24,704 nt of DNA from contig CAZXIC010000015.1 of the NCBI GenBank assembly GCA_964640195.1, forward strand, positions 1 through 24,704, read 5' to 3'. The notes under the pieces are model-generated. The model saw only the letters and a program-made list of their open reading frames with translations. It had not been told where the DNA came from and made no database searches. Made by a program: the position numbers and the translations under genes. Source of the stretch: CAZXIC01 sp964640195 (GTDB lineage Archaea; Iainarchaeota; Iainarchaeia; Iainarchaeales; GCA-2688035). Of the stretch, positions 7,808 to 15,462 are shown one piece after another; position 1 is the first letter of the stretch, and the number at the start of each line of letters is the position of its first letter.

Positions 7808-8938
7808 TTATTTCTTCTTCCTTTTTTTCCTCATTTTTCCCCTTTCTTTAAAGAGTTTTTTCACTGCCTCGTGCTTTTCCTTTGTTTTGCACAACAGCGT
7901 CAGCCTCTTCACCTTTTCCTCCAGCTCTTGCTCTTTCCTCAGCTTGTCCTCTGCTACTTTCCTGAAGTGCTTTGCCAAATCGGTCTGCTCCTGCAAAGCT
8001 TTCTGCAGCCTTTGCAGCCCAGCCGCATGCTTTCTCTCTGCCTCCCTTTTCGCAGCAACCTTGCTTTCCTGCAGGTTAAGCATTTCCTGGGTGTAAGCGG
8101 TCCTCAACTGCAGCGTTTCATGCTCTATCTCAAGCACAACCTTCTTCGCATAATCCCTTTCCTTCTTCAGCAGCTTTATCAGCTCGGATGCCTTCTCGCT
8201 GTACTGGCTGAACTGCTCCTCCAGCGCATCCAGCTTCTGCTTAATTCCCGCATAGCTGCTCTCAATGTGCTCGATTTGGCTCCTATGAAGCGAGATGTTT
8301 TTCCCCAGCTCATTGGCTGAAAGCGCCATGCTCTTGCCGAGCCCAGCCAGCTGCTGCTCAAGGTCTGCGGTTGTTCCCTCTTCAAAGTATCCCAAATAGC
8401 TCTTCTTCCTAACTTCTTCATACCTCTCCTTCAAATCCTGCAGCTCATCCTCTTTTCTCCTCAGGACCTCCATCACCTGCTTTGCAGTGCTTTTGTCAGT
8501 AATGGGCTTCATTCCTTCTTTCCTGAGGAAAATGCTTAGCCTTTCAAGGGCATAGCGCGCCTTCAGCAGAATCGCAAGAAGCCTCTGCTCCAAATCAGCA
8601 TACAGTTCCGGAGTTTCCTCCTTTTCCAGAACGTTTACTTCCTTCGCGTGGCTCTTCTTCTCTTTTTCAAGGCGCAGGTTCTTTTCAAGCACCTGCTGCA
8701 GCTTTTGCAGCTCTTTCAGAAACGGCTGCAGCTCAGGCTTTCCCTCCCTGGGCTCTCGTTCAATTTGCTCAGATGCCTTGCTGAAAAAATCGTATATGCT
8801 CTGCAGCCCATCGCCCGCCTTTTCCAGGGCAGCCACAAAAGCAGCCCTGTGCAGCCTTTCCCATGGCTGGCCTCTGAGGTTGTTGTGCAGTTCATCAATT
8901 GCCCTGCCAATCAGCAAAACGCTTTCCCCTGCCTCCAA
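7808..8938 (-). CDS. Long coiled-coil protein, function unknown
   Basis: Up to 376 residues, almost entirely charged heptad-like helix (Glu, Lys, Leu, Gln, Arg) from about residue 50 to the end, finishing in a very basic tail (KKRKKK). No signal peptide, transmembrane segment or enzymatic motif is visible. The N-terminal 50 residues look like a small helical domain (LLIGRAIDELHNNLRG). The start is uncertain: the TTG at 8938 is the longest choice, but a box TAATTATAAC near 8953-8962 would start transcription near 8930, so the TTG at 8917 after the GGAGG at 8932-8936 is also possible. Converging with lysA and single-gene, it gives no context clue. A structural or nucleoid-associated role is conceivable but unsupported. 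Confidence 0.7.
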   Translation of the reverse strand: MEAGESVLLIGRAIDELHNNLRGQPWERLHRAAFVAALEKAGDGLQSIYDFFSKASEQIEREPREGKPELQPFLKELQKLQQVLEKNLRLEKEKKSHAKEVNVLEKEETPELYADLEQRLLAILLKARYALERLSIFLRKEGMKPITDKSTAKQVMEVLRRKEDELQDLKERYEEVRKKSYLGYFEEGTTADLEQQLAGLGKSMALSANELGKNISLHRSQIEHIESSYAGIKQKLDALEEQFSQYSEKASELIKLLKKERDYAKKVVLEIEHETLQLRTAYTQEMLNLQESKVAAKREAERKHAAGLQRLQKALQEQTDLAKHFRKVAEDKLRKEQELEEKVKRLTLLCKTKEKHEAVKKLFKERGKMRKKRKKK

Positions 8939-8997
8939 ACAACCAGCCTCTTGTTATAATTACTGCAAACTTGATTTTAATTCTTTGCCAACCCAAG

Positions 8998-9006
8998 TTT
9001 TTTATT
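8998..9006 (+). promoter_or_regulatory. TATA box for a leaderless exonuclease gene
   Basis: TTTTTATTT is centred about 27 nt before the ATG at 9029, so the transcript should begin at or next to the start codon; no SD is present. Confidence 0.5.
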
Positions 9007-9028
9007 TCCCAACGCCATATTATTACCG

Positions 9029-10009
9029 ATGCAGATTTACTCGAACAAAGGCCTTTTTGTCGGCAGCATTGCAATTGACCCGGGAAACAATTTTTCTGCC
9101 GCAACCGCCCTTATTACCCACGGGCATGCAGACCATGTTTCGCTGAGGAACGGCGTGCATTACCTCTTCTCCCACAAGACAAAGGCAATAATCGAAAGCC
9201 GCTTCCAGCAGCCGGAAAAAAGCACTGCCCTGCGCTTCAAGGAAAAGCTGCAGCTGGACAATGCAATGCTGAGCCTGCACAACTCAGGGCACATCTTGGG
9301 TGCAGCGCAAGCCCTGCTTGAGGGACAGCAAACGGTTGCAGTAACAAGCGACTTCAAGCTGCAGGACAGCCTGATTCAAAAGAGGGCTGAAGTGCTGCCC
9401 TGCGACATCCTTGTCATTGAAAGCACTTTTGGCCTGCCCTGCTACCAGTTCCCTGAAAGAGAGCGGTTGTACAATGAAATAGGTGCTTGGGTGAAAGAAA
9501 GGAGCAAGCAGGGCTTTGTTGTCCTTGCAGGATACGCGCTTGGAAAGGCGCAGGAGCTTACAGCAATCTGCAACGATTATGCCGGAATCGTTCCACTTGT
9601 GCACGAATCCGTTTTCAGGAACAATGAGGTCTACAGGAAGCAGGGAGTAAGGCTTGGCTCATACATTGAGCTGCAGCACAACCTGCAGGACAGCAGCGTC
9701 CTCATTCTTCCACCCAGCCTTGTGAACCACAACCTGGTACAGGTGCTTGAGTATTCCCTGCGGAAAAGGGTTTTCTCTGCCATGGCAACAGGCTGGGGCG
9801 GGAGAAAGGGCTATGGAAAAACATTCCAGCTGAGCGACCACGCTGACTTCAGCCAACTGATGCAGTACGTTCAGGAAGCAAACCCAAAACTCGTTCTCAC
9901 AATGCACGGCTTTGAGAGGGAATTCGCTTCCTATGTCCAAAGGCGCGCAGGCATTGCAGCAAAGCCCCTTGGAATGCACCGCCAGAAAACGCTGCGGGAA
10001 TTTGCTTAA
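9029..10009 (+). CDS. MBL/beta-CASP-family exonuclease (COG1236, ligase-associated type)
   Basis: A 326-residue metallo-beta-lactamase fold nuclease. Metal-binding residues are visible: HGHADH (31-36), SGHILGAAQ with the second His, TSDFK with the bridging Asp, and a C-terminal LSDHADF. The phrase IESTFGLPCYQFP followed by VLAGYALGKAQEL strongly resembles bacterial ligase-associated DNA exonucleases and archaeal mRNA 3'-end-processing-factor-like proteins. The likely role is a DNA 3'-5' exonuclease in repair, or RNA processing. No ligase gene is in the window, but the next gene, 28 nt downstream, is a DNA glycosylase, which favours a repair role. The family is sure; the substrate is inferred. 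Confidence 0.85.
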   Translation: MQIYSNKGLFVGSIAIDPGNNFSAATALITHGHADHVSLRNGVHYLFSHKTKAIIESRFQQPEKSTALRFKEKLQLDNAMLSLHNSGHILGAAQALLEGQQTVAVTSDFKLQDSLIQKRAEVLPCDILVIESTFGLPCYQFPERERLYNEIGAWVKERSKQGFVVLAGYALGKAQELTAICNDYAGIVPLVHESVFRNNEVYRKQGVRLGSYIELQHNLQDSSVLILPPSLVNHNLVQVLEYSLRKRVFSAMATGWGGRKGYGKTFQLSDHADFSQLMQYVQEANPKLVLTMHGFEREFASYVQRRAGIAAKPLGMHRQKTLREFA

Positions 10010-10037
10010 AATTATTTCCACAGCCTTTTCCTAACAA

Positions 10038-10742
10038 ATGAAGCCGATTGAATTGTACAAGGCGATGCTCTCCCATTACGGCGAACAGTTGTGGTGGCCA
10101 GTAACAGAAGAAGGGGAGACAAGGCCTACTTACAAAAAGCGGAAGCAGCTGACAGAAAACCAGAGGCTAGAAATCTGCATTGGCGCAATCCTGACGCAGA
10201 ACACTGACTGGCTCAACGTGATGAAGGCGCTGGAGAACCTGAACAGGGCAGGGATGCTTTCCTGCGCGAAAATAGCAAACGCAAGGCAGCCGACAATCGC
10301 GCAGCTTGTGAAGCCAAGCGGCTACTTCAACCAGAAGGCGAAAAAGCTGCTGCTGTTCTGCAGGCACCTTCAAAAGAATCACGATTGCAGCGTGAACAAG
10401 ATATTCGCAAAGCAGTTGCCTGTGCTCCGCGAAGAGCTGCTTTCACTGCACGGTGTTGGCCATGAAACAGCGGATGACATGATTTTGTACGCTGCGGAAA
10501 AGCCGGCATTTGTTGTTGACGCCTACACAACGCGCTTTACCGGGAGGTTTTACGGAAAAGAGGAGCTGGGTTATGTAGAAGTCAAGTGGTTTTTTGAGCG
10601 TCAGCTGCCTGCTTCTGTCCCGCTGCTCAGCGAATTCCACGCCCTCTTGGTTGAGCACGGCAAGCGGTACTGCAGGAAAAAGCCGTTGTGCGGTGAATGC
10701 TTTTTGCGTAAATGGTGCCTCTTCGCCAGGGGCAACAATTAG
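10038..10742 (+). CDS. Endonuclease III-like HhH-GPD DNA glycosylase (MagIII-like) with Fe-S cluster
   Basis: A 234-residue HhH-GPD protein. The helix-hairpin-helix reads LHGVGHETADDMILYA (137-152) and is followed by the catalytic Asp D161 in VVDAYTTR. The residue at the position of the EndoIII lyase lysine is E143. It should therefore lack lyase activity and act as a monofunctional glycosylase, as in MagIII-type 3-methyladenine glycosylases, whose GVGxETAD...VVDAYT pattern it shares. The C-terminus has C212-x5-C218-x2-C221-x5-C227, a [4Fe-4S] loop. Role: excision of damaged bases at the start of base-excision repair. TTAAAATTATT at 10005-10015 could serve as its own promoter; otherwise it is co-transcribed with the exonuclease. 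Confidence 0.88.
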   Translation: MKPIELYKAMLSHYGEQLWWPVTEEGETRPTYKKRKQLTENQRLEICIGAILTQNTDWLNVMKALENLNRAGMLSCAKIANARQPTIAQLVKPSGYFNQKAKKLLLFCRHLQKNHDCSVNKIFAKQLPVLREELLSLHGVGHETADDMILYAAEKPAFVVDAYTTRFTGRFYGKEELGYVEVKWFFERQLPASVPLLSEFHALLVEHGKRYCRKKPLCGECFLRKWCLFARGNN

Positions 10743-10790
10743 CTTTATAACCGTTTTTCAGCAGATTCTAATTACTTCCCGTGATTTGAG

Positions 10791-12095
10791 ATGCAGAGGG
10801 TGTTTGCAGCAGCTGTTCCAAAGCACGCAGGCAAAAAGGTGCTGCTTTCAGGCTGGGTCCACGAAACAAGGGACTTGGGAAAGCTTAAGTTCATTATCCT
10901 TAAAGATAAGAGCGGCTCAGTGCAGATTGCAATGCCAAAAGGTAAAGTCTCGGAGCAGGCAATGAATGCAGCTGATTCGCTGACCAAGGAAAGCGTTGTT
11001 TCAATTCTCGGCACTGTGAAAAAGGCAAAGCAGGCTCCAGGCGGCTTTGAGCTTGTCCCTGAAAAGCTTGAGGTATTGAGCCTTGCAAGCACCCCAACCC
11101 CGATTGACACTTCAGGCAAGATAAAGACTGACCTGAGCAAGAGGCTGGATTACCGCTTTCTGGATTTAAGGAACGAGAAAAGGCTTGCCATTTTCAAGGT
11201 CAGGTCAAAAATGTACAAGGCTTTGGTTGAATTCTTTGACGGCAGGGGGTTTACCTGCATAAACACGCCGAAGATTACGGCAGCAGGACTTGAGTCAGGC
11301 GCAGGGCTTTTCCCGGTTGTCTATTTTGACAAGTCAGGCTTTCTTGCCCAGAGCCCGCAGCTGTACAAGCAGATGATGGTCTGCGCTGGCTTTGAAAGGG
11401 TTTACGAGATTGCGCCTGTTTTCAGGGCTGAGAACAGCAACACGCCGAGGCACCAGACAGAGTTCACCGGCGTTGACTTTGAGATGGGATTCATCAAGGA
11501 CACAGGAGATGTAATGGACGTAATTGAGGACATGATAAAATACGTGCTGAAAAGAATCAAAGAAGAGTGCAAAGAAGAGCTGCTCCTCTGGAACGTTGAA
11601 ATAAAGGTCCCAAAAAAGATTCCCCGCTTAAAGATGCCTGAGGTCAAGGAATGGCTCGCCGCCAAGGGCAAGAAAATTCCGGAAGACGAGGACTTTGACG
11701 CAGAAGCAGAGAAAATGGTCGGCGAGCTTGCAAAGAAAAAATACAACGAGGAGTTTGTCTTTGTGACAAACTATCCAATCGGGAAGAGGCCCTTTTACCA
11801 CTTCTATTCAAGTGACGGGAAGACAACAGACGCATTTGACCTTTTGTGGAACGGCATTGAGATTGCGACAGGTGGGCAAAGGGAACACCGCTATGATGTC
11901 TTGAAAAAGCAGGCAGCAGACAAGGGCGTAAACCTTGACCAGATGGGCTTTTACGCTGAACTCTTCAAATACGGCGCGCCGCCGCACGGCGGCGTGGGCT
12001 TCGGATTGGACAGGCTCGTGCAAAGCCTGTTCCGCTTTGACAACATCAGGGAAGCTGTTTTGCTGCCCAGAGACCCTGACAGGATAACGCCCTGA
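10791..12095 (+). CDS. aspS: Aspartyl-tRNA synthetase, archaeal type, probably non-discriminating
   Basis: A class II synthetase that charges tRNA-Asp and probably tRNA-Asn with aspartate. The 434 residues comprise an OB-fold anticodon-binding domain (about 1-100) and the catalytic domain, with the motif FRAENSNTPRHQTEF (motif 2) and GVGFGLDRL (motif 3). In the OB fold H24 follows GWV, and P83 lies in KQAPGG. In published archaeal AspRSs, His/Pro at these places mark the relaxed, non-discriminating type, and Trp/Lys the strict type. GatC and GatA follow directly, which fits the indirect Asn-tRNA route. A box TTTATAAC at 10744-10751 and a GTGAT SD 5-10 nt before ATG 10791 define the start. It is the first gene of the tRNA block. 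Confidence 0.96.
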   Translation: MQRVFAAAVPKHAGKKVLLSGWVHETRDLGKLKFIILKDKSGSVQIAMPKGKVSEQAMNAADSLTKESVVSILGTVKKAKQAPGGFELVPEKLEVLSLASTPTPIDTSGKIKTDLSKRLDYRFLDLRNEKRLAIFKVRSKMYKALVEFFDGRGFTCINTPKITAAGLESGAGLFPVVYFDKSGFLAQSPQLYKQMMVCAGFERVYEIAPVFRAENSNTPRHQTEFTGVDFEMGFIKDTGDVMDVIEDMIKYVLKRIKEECKEELLLWNVEIKVPKKIPRLKMPEVKEWLAAKGKKIPEDEDFDAEAEKMVGELAKKKYNEEFVFVTNYPIGKRPFYHFYSSDGKTTDAFDLLWNGIEIATGGQREHRYDVLKKQAADKGVNLDQMGFYAELFKYGAPPHGGVGFGLDRLVQSLFRFDNIREAVLLPRDPDRITP

Positions 12096-12167
12096 AAGGC
12101 AGGCAGTTTTTTATTGCTAGTAAAATCCTTTAAATTCCTTTTACTATTTAATATTCAGGGATCTGAC

Positions 12168-12509
12168 ATGCCAAAGCCTCTTTTGCAGGGTAAAAAATCC
12201 TCGGGAAAAGAGCTAGCGGCAAAGCAGAGCGTTGACAAACAGCTTCTTCTGCGTGTTGCACTCAACGCAAGGCTCAACCTGAACGAACAGGAGACAAAAA
12301 AATTCCTGCCCCAGCTGCAGGAAATACTTGAAGCATTCAGCAAGCTGGACGAGCTGGATGTAAGCAGGGAGCAGCCGAGCTTCCAGCCCATCAAGCTGAG
12401 CAATGTAATGCGCGCTGACCAAGTTGAGAAGTGCCTAAGCCAGGGGGAAGCACTTAGGAACACAAAGCACATGAAGCAGGGCTATTTCCTCGGTCCAAGG
12501 GTTGTGTGA
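12168..12509 (+). CDS. gatC: Asp-tRNA(Asn)/Glu-tRNA(Gln) amidotransferase subunit C
   Basis: GatC is the small subunit that wraps around GatA and stabilises GatCAB. The 113 residues contain the family pattern LARLNL...F..QL..IL..F..LDELDV, then a proline-rich linker, RADQVEKCLSQGEAL and the C-terminal GYFLGPRVV. The start is ATG 12168, not the frame start at 12114, because the upstream segment is AT-rich promoter-like sequence (TTTAAATT at 12129-12136). An N-terminal stretch of about 25 basic residues before the first conserved helix is longer than usual. It lies 72 nt after aspS and 3 nt before gatA. Confidence 0.93.
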   Translation: MPKPLLQGKKSSGKELAAKQSVDKQLLLRVALNARLNLNEQETKKFLPQLQEILEAFSKLDELDVSREQPSFQPIKLSNVMRADQVEKCLSQGEALRNTKHMKQGYFLGPRVV

Positions 12510-12512
12510 AAT

Positions 12513-13949
12513 ATGGCAGAGCAATTAACAATACACCGGTTTGTCACAGAAGCCAGGAAGGGAAACATCTCTGTGAGAGAGCACACTGAGAGCATTCTGG
12601 CCGAGACAGAGAAGGGCAATCCGCGCTTCCACCATTTCAACCTGATTGCAAAAGGGCAAGCGCTGAAACAGGCCGAGGAAATTGATGCAGCAATAAAAAC
12701 AGGCAGGCACAGGGGAAAGCTGCTCGGCGTCCCGATAAGCGTAAAAGACTGCATCTGCGTCAAGGGTATTGAGAGCAGGGCAGGCAGCAAAATCCTCTCA
12801 GGGTATTTTCCCCTGTTTGATGCAACGGTTGTTGAAAAAGCGAAAGCAGAGGGCGCCATCATAATTGGAAAAACATCACAGGACGAGTTCGGCTTCGGCA
12901 CGTTCAGCGCGAACACAGGGCTTGGCTTTGCTCTGCCGAGAAACCCGCATGACGTAAAGCGCGCGTGCGGGGGAAGCAGCGGCGGCAGTGCCGGCTTCAC
13001 TGCTTTAACAAATTACCCCCATGCAAGCATTGCAGAGTCAACCGGCGGCAGCATCGCCTGCCCGGCAAGCTTCTGCGGCGTTGTCGGCTTGACTCCAACC
13101 TATGCCAGAGTTTCAAGGCATGGCTTGATTGATTTTGCTAATTCTTGCGATAAAATCGGCAGCATGGGTAAGACAGTTGAAGATGCCGCGCTGCTTCTTG
13201 AAGTAATTTCAGGCTATGACCCTAATGACAGCACCTCGCTGCCTGAGGAAAAAGAGCTGTTTTCAAAAATTGAAAAAGACGGCAAGCTGAAAATCGGGAT
13301 TGTAAAGGAATTCTTTGAGGGCTGCGACAGGGCAGTGCAGAAGGAATGCAGGAATGCGCTTGACAAACTGCAAAAGGGAGGCGCTGCACTGGAAGAGGTT
13401 TCCTTACCCCTGAACGCAAAGTACGGCATAGCAGCCTATTACCTTATTTCAACAGCGGAAGCCAGCACAAACCTGGCGCGCTACTGCGGGATGCGCTACG
13501 GGCAGCATGAAATGCTTGAGGGAAACTTCAACGAATACTTTGCAAAAGTGCGCTCGGGCAACTTCGGCGAAGAAGCCAAGAGAAGGATTCTGCTTGGCAC
13601 CTTTGCAAGGATGGCAGGCTTCAGGGATGCTTACTACCTCAGGGCAATGAAGGCAAGGACAAAGCTGATTAACGAATTCAAGTCTGCTTTCAAGCGCTTT
13701 GACCTGCTTGCAAACCCGACAATGCCGCTCGTTGCCCCAACATTTGAGGAAATCAGCAAGCTTTCACCCTTACAGCAGTACGCGATGGACCTTTGCACCG
13801 TTCCTGCAAACCTTGCAGGGCTGCCGCATGTTTCCGTTCCAGTCGGCACTCACAAAAAAATGCCCGTCGGATTGATGCTCACAGCAGACCATCTGCAGGA
13901 GAAAAAAATGCTGCAGGCAGCGCTTGCCGTTGAGGAGGCATGCGCATGA
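12513..13949 (+). CDS. gatA: Asp-tRNA(Asn)/Glu-tRNA(Gln) amidotransferase subunit A
   Basis: GatA is the amidase that releases ammonia from glutamine for GatB. The 478 residues carry the Ser-cisSer-Lys triad of the amidase signature: K78 in VPISVKD, S156 in CGGSSGGSAG, and nucleophile S180 in STGGSI. GKTSQDEFGFG and GLTPTYARVSRHGLI match the GatA family. The start ATG 12513 is 3 nt after the gatC stop. The Arg common after the GGSI motif is Ala here, a minor deviation. The gene end overlaps the next gene as ATGA. Confidence 0.96.
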   Translation: MAEQLTIHRFVTEARKGNISVREHTESILAETEKGNPRFHHFNLIAKGQALKQAEEIDAAIKTGRHRGKLLGVPISVKDCICVKGIESRAGSKILSGYFPLFDATVVEKAKAEGAIIIGKTSQDEFGFGTFSANTGLGFALPRNPHDVKRACGGSSGGSAGFTALTNYPHASIAESTGGSIACPASFCGVVGLTPTYARVSRHGLIDFANSCDKIGSMGKTVEDAALLLEVISGYDPNDSTSLPEEKELFSKIEKDGKLKIGIVKEFFEGCDRAVQKECRNALDKLQKGGAALEEVSLPLNAKYGIAAYYLISTAEASTNLARYCGMRYGQHEMLEGNFNEYFAKVRSGNFGEEAKRRILLGTFARMAGFRDAYYLRAMKARTKLINEFKSAFKRFDLLANPTMPLVAPTFEEISKLSPLQQYAMDLCTVPANLAGLPHVSVPVGTHKKMPVGLMLTADHLQEKKMLQAALAVEEACA

Positions 13950-14707
13950 GCAAAGAGTTGCAGGTCGCGGTCAAGGCTGCGGAGGCTGCTGCCCAAATCC
14001 TCAGGCGTGACTTTAACAAAGCCATAACGCCGGCAAAAAAATCAGCAAAAGAGCTTGTCACAAAATTTGATGTTGAATCTGAAAAAAAGATTATTTCAAT
14101 ACTGCAGAAAGAGTTCCCTGATTACAGCATTTTGGCCGAAGAGTCAGGTTCAGTGCAAAAGGAAAGCGATTTCAGGTGGATTATTGACCCGCTTGACGGG
14201 ACGCACAATTTTGTCTGGGGCATTCCAATTTTTGGAGTTTCAATTGCGCTTGAAAAAGCAGGCGTAATCCAGTGCGGCGTGATAGTGCTGCCCCTATTGG
14301 AAGAGGTTTACACTGTGGAAAGGGACAAGGGCGCCTTTCTGAATGGAAAGCGCGTCGCGGTTTCAAGCAGGAAAATGGAGGAGGCTGCAATCAATATATG
14401 TTGCCATCTGTGGGAAGAGCCTGAAAGGGCCAATCTGGAAAAAGAGTTGTCTTCAATGGTCTTCGACACAAGGGTTTTGGGTTCATCCAACTTTGCCCTT
14501 GCAAAGGTTGCTTCAGGAGGAATTGATGCCACAATTGAATTCCACGATAGGCCGTCTGATTTTGCCGCAGGGTGGCTGCTGGTGGAAGAAGCCGGCGGAA
14601 GGCTCACGACATTTGAAGGCGAAAAGATGTCATTCAGCGAAATAAAATACATTGCCTCAAGCGGGGTTTTCCACGACAAGCTGGTAAAAGTCATGGGGGG
14701 CAGATAA
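13946..14707 (+). CDS. Inositol-1-monophosphatase / fructose-1,6-bisphosphatase family phosphatase
   Basis: A Mg-dependent sugar-phosphate phosphatase of 253 residues. Motif 1 has E65/E66 in LAEESG and WIIDPLDGTHNF with D81 and D84; motif 2 has D205 in SDFAAGWLLVEEAGG. Archaeal members often hydrolyse both inositol phosphates and fructose-1,6-bisphosphate; a PAP-phosphatase (CysQ-like) activity is an alternative. ATG 13946 is preferred over 13940 because the GAGGAGG SD at 13932-13938 lies 7 nt before it. It overlaps the gatA stop as ATGA. Its presence inside the gat operon has no obvious functional link; coupled expression is clear. Confidence 0.9.
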   Translation: MSKELQVAVKAAEAAAQILRRDFNKAITPAKKSAKELVTKFDVESEKKIISILQKEFPDYSILAEESGSVQKESDFRWIIDPLDGTHNFVWGIPIFGVSIALEKAGVIQCGVIVLPLLEEVYTVERDKGAFLNGKRVAVSSRKMEEAAINICCHLWEEPERANLEKELSSMVFDTRVLGSSNFALAKVASGGIDATIEFHDRPSDFAAGWLLVEEAGGRLTTFEGEKMSFSEIKYIASSGVFHDKLVKVMGGR

Positions 14708-14708
14708 G

Positions 14709-15461
14709 ATGCGGCTTACTGTCTTGGGGAGCGGGAGCGTTTTCGCGGGCGGCGACAGGGCAAGGACAGCTTACTTGATTGAGGGAAACAAAAATGCCCT
14801 TGTAATGGATTTAGGCTATGGTGCTTTCATGAATTTAAAAAAATTGGTTAAAACCGAGGATGTCAATTGCTTGCTTTTCAGCCATGTTGCTCATCCAGAC
14901 CACGTGGTAGATTTGCTTGCTTTCATGGACGACAGGCAGGCTATTAGCAGGAACAAGGGCGTTGGAAAAGAGCAGGTGAATATTGTTGGGCCGAAGGGAA
15001 TGAACGATTTCTTCGGCAAGTTGCTGCAGCTTTTTCCGCTTTTCAGGCCATTGCCGTTCAAGGTGAAGGTAGAGGAAATGGATTATGGTGAAAAGAAACT
15101 GTTTGAGTTTACTATCAGGTCAAAGCCGGTTAAGCATGTTAAAAATTCACTTGGTTACAGGATAGAATCAGAGGGCAGAGCAATTGCCTACAGCGGCGAT
15201 ACAGCCTACTGCCAGGAAATAATTGACTTGGGCAGAAAAGCAGACCTGCTTGTCCTGGACTGCTCTTCCGCTTACAAAAAAACCGAACTGCATTTGAATG
15301 CAACTGAATGCGGTGAAATAGCAAGCGAAGCCGGCGCCAAGTCTGTTCTTTTGGGTCATCTCGGTCCAGATGCGGAAAAAGCAGACCTTAAGGCGCTTGC
15401 AAGAAAAAAATTCAAGGGCAGGATTTACGTTGCAAAAGACCTGATGCAGGTGAGTGTCTAA
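14709..15461 (+). CDS. MBL-fold hydrolase, RNase Z-like
   Basis: A 250-residue metallo-beta-lactamase-fold protein close in layout to RNase Z/arylsulfatase-type hydrolases. It begins LTVLGSGS, then MDLGYG, the first metal motif, VKHVKNSLGYRIE (H143), AYSGDTAYC (D164) and LLGHLGP (H217). The first metal motif is H59-V-A-H62-P-D64-H65, which is one residue longer than the canonical HxHxDH. The remaining ligands are in place, so activity is still possible. tRNA 3'-end maturation is one option and would fit the surrounding tRNA genes, but the long RNase Z exosite arm is not evident. It starts 1 nt after the previous stop and runs up to the gatB start. Confidence 0.85.
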   Translation: MRLTVLGSGSVFAGGDRARTAYLIEGNKNALVMDLGYGAFMNLKKLVKTEDVNCLLFSHVAHPDHVVDLLAFMDDRQAISRNKGVGKEQVNIVGPKGMNDFFGKLLQLFPLFRPLPFKVKVEEMDYGEKKLFEFTIRSKPVKHVKNSLGYRIESEGRAIAYSGDTAYCQEIIDLGRKADLLVLDCSSAYKKTELHLNATECGEIASEAGAKSVLLGHLGPDAEKADLKALARKKFKGRIYVAKDLMQVSV

Positions 15462-15462
15462 A

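Noticed and set aside
7871..8320. Plus-strand Leu/Phe/Gln-rich frame of 149 aa looking membrane-like
   Set aside because: Antisense of the coiled-coil gene; hydrophobicity arises from reversing Glu/Lys codons.
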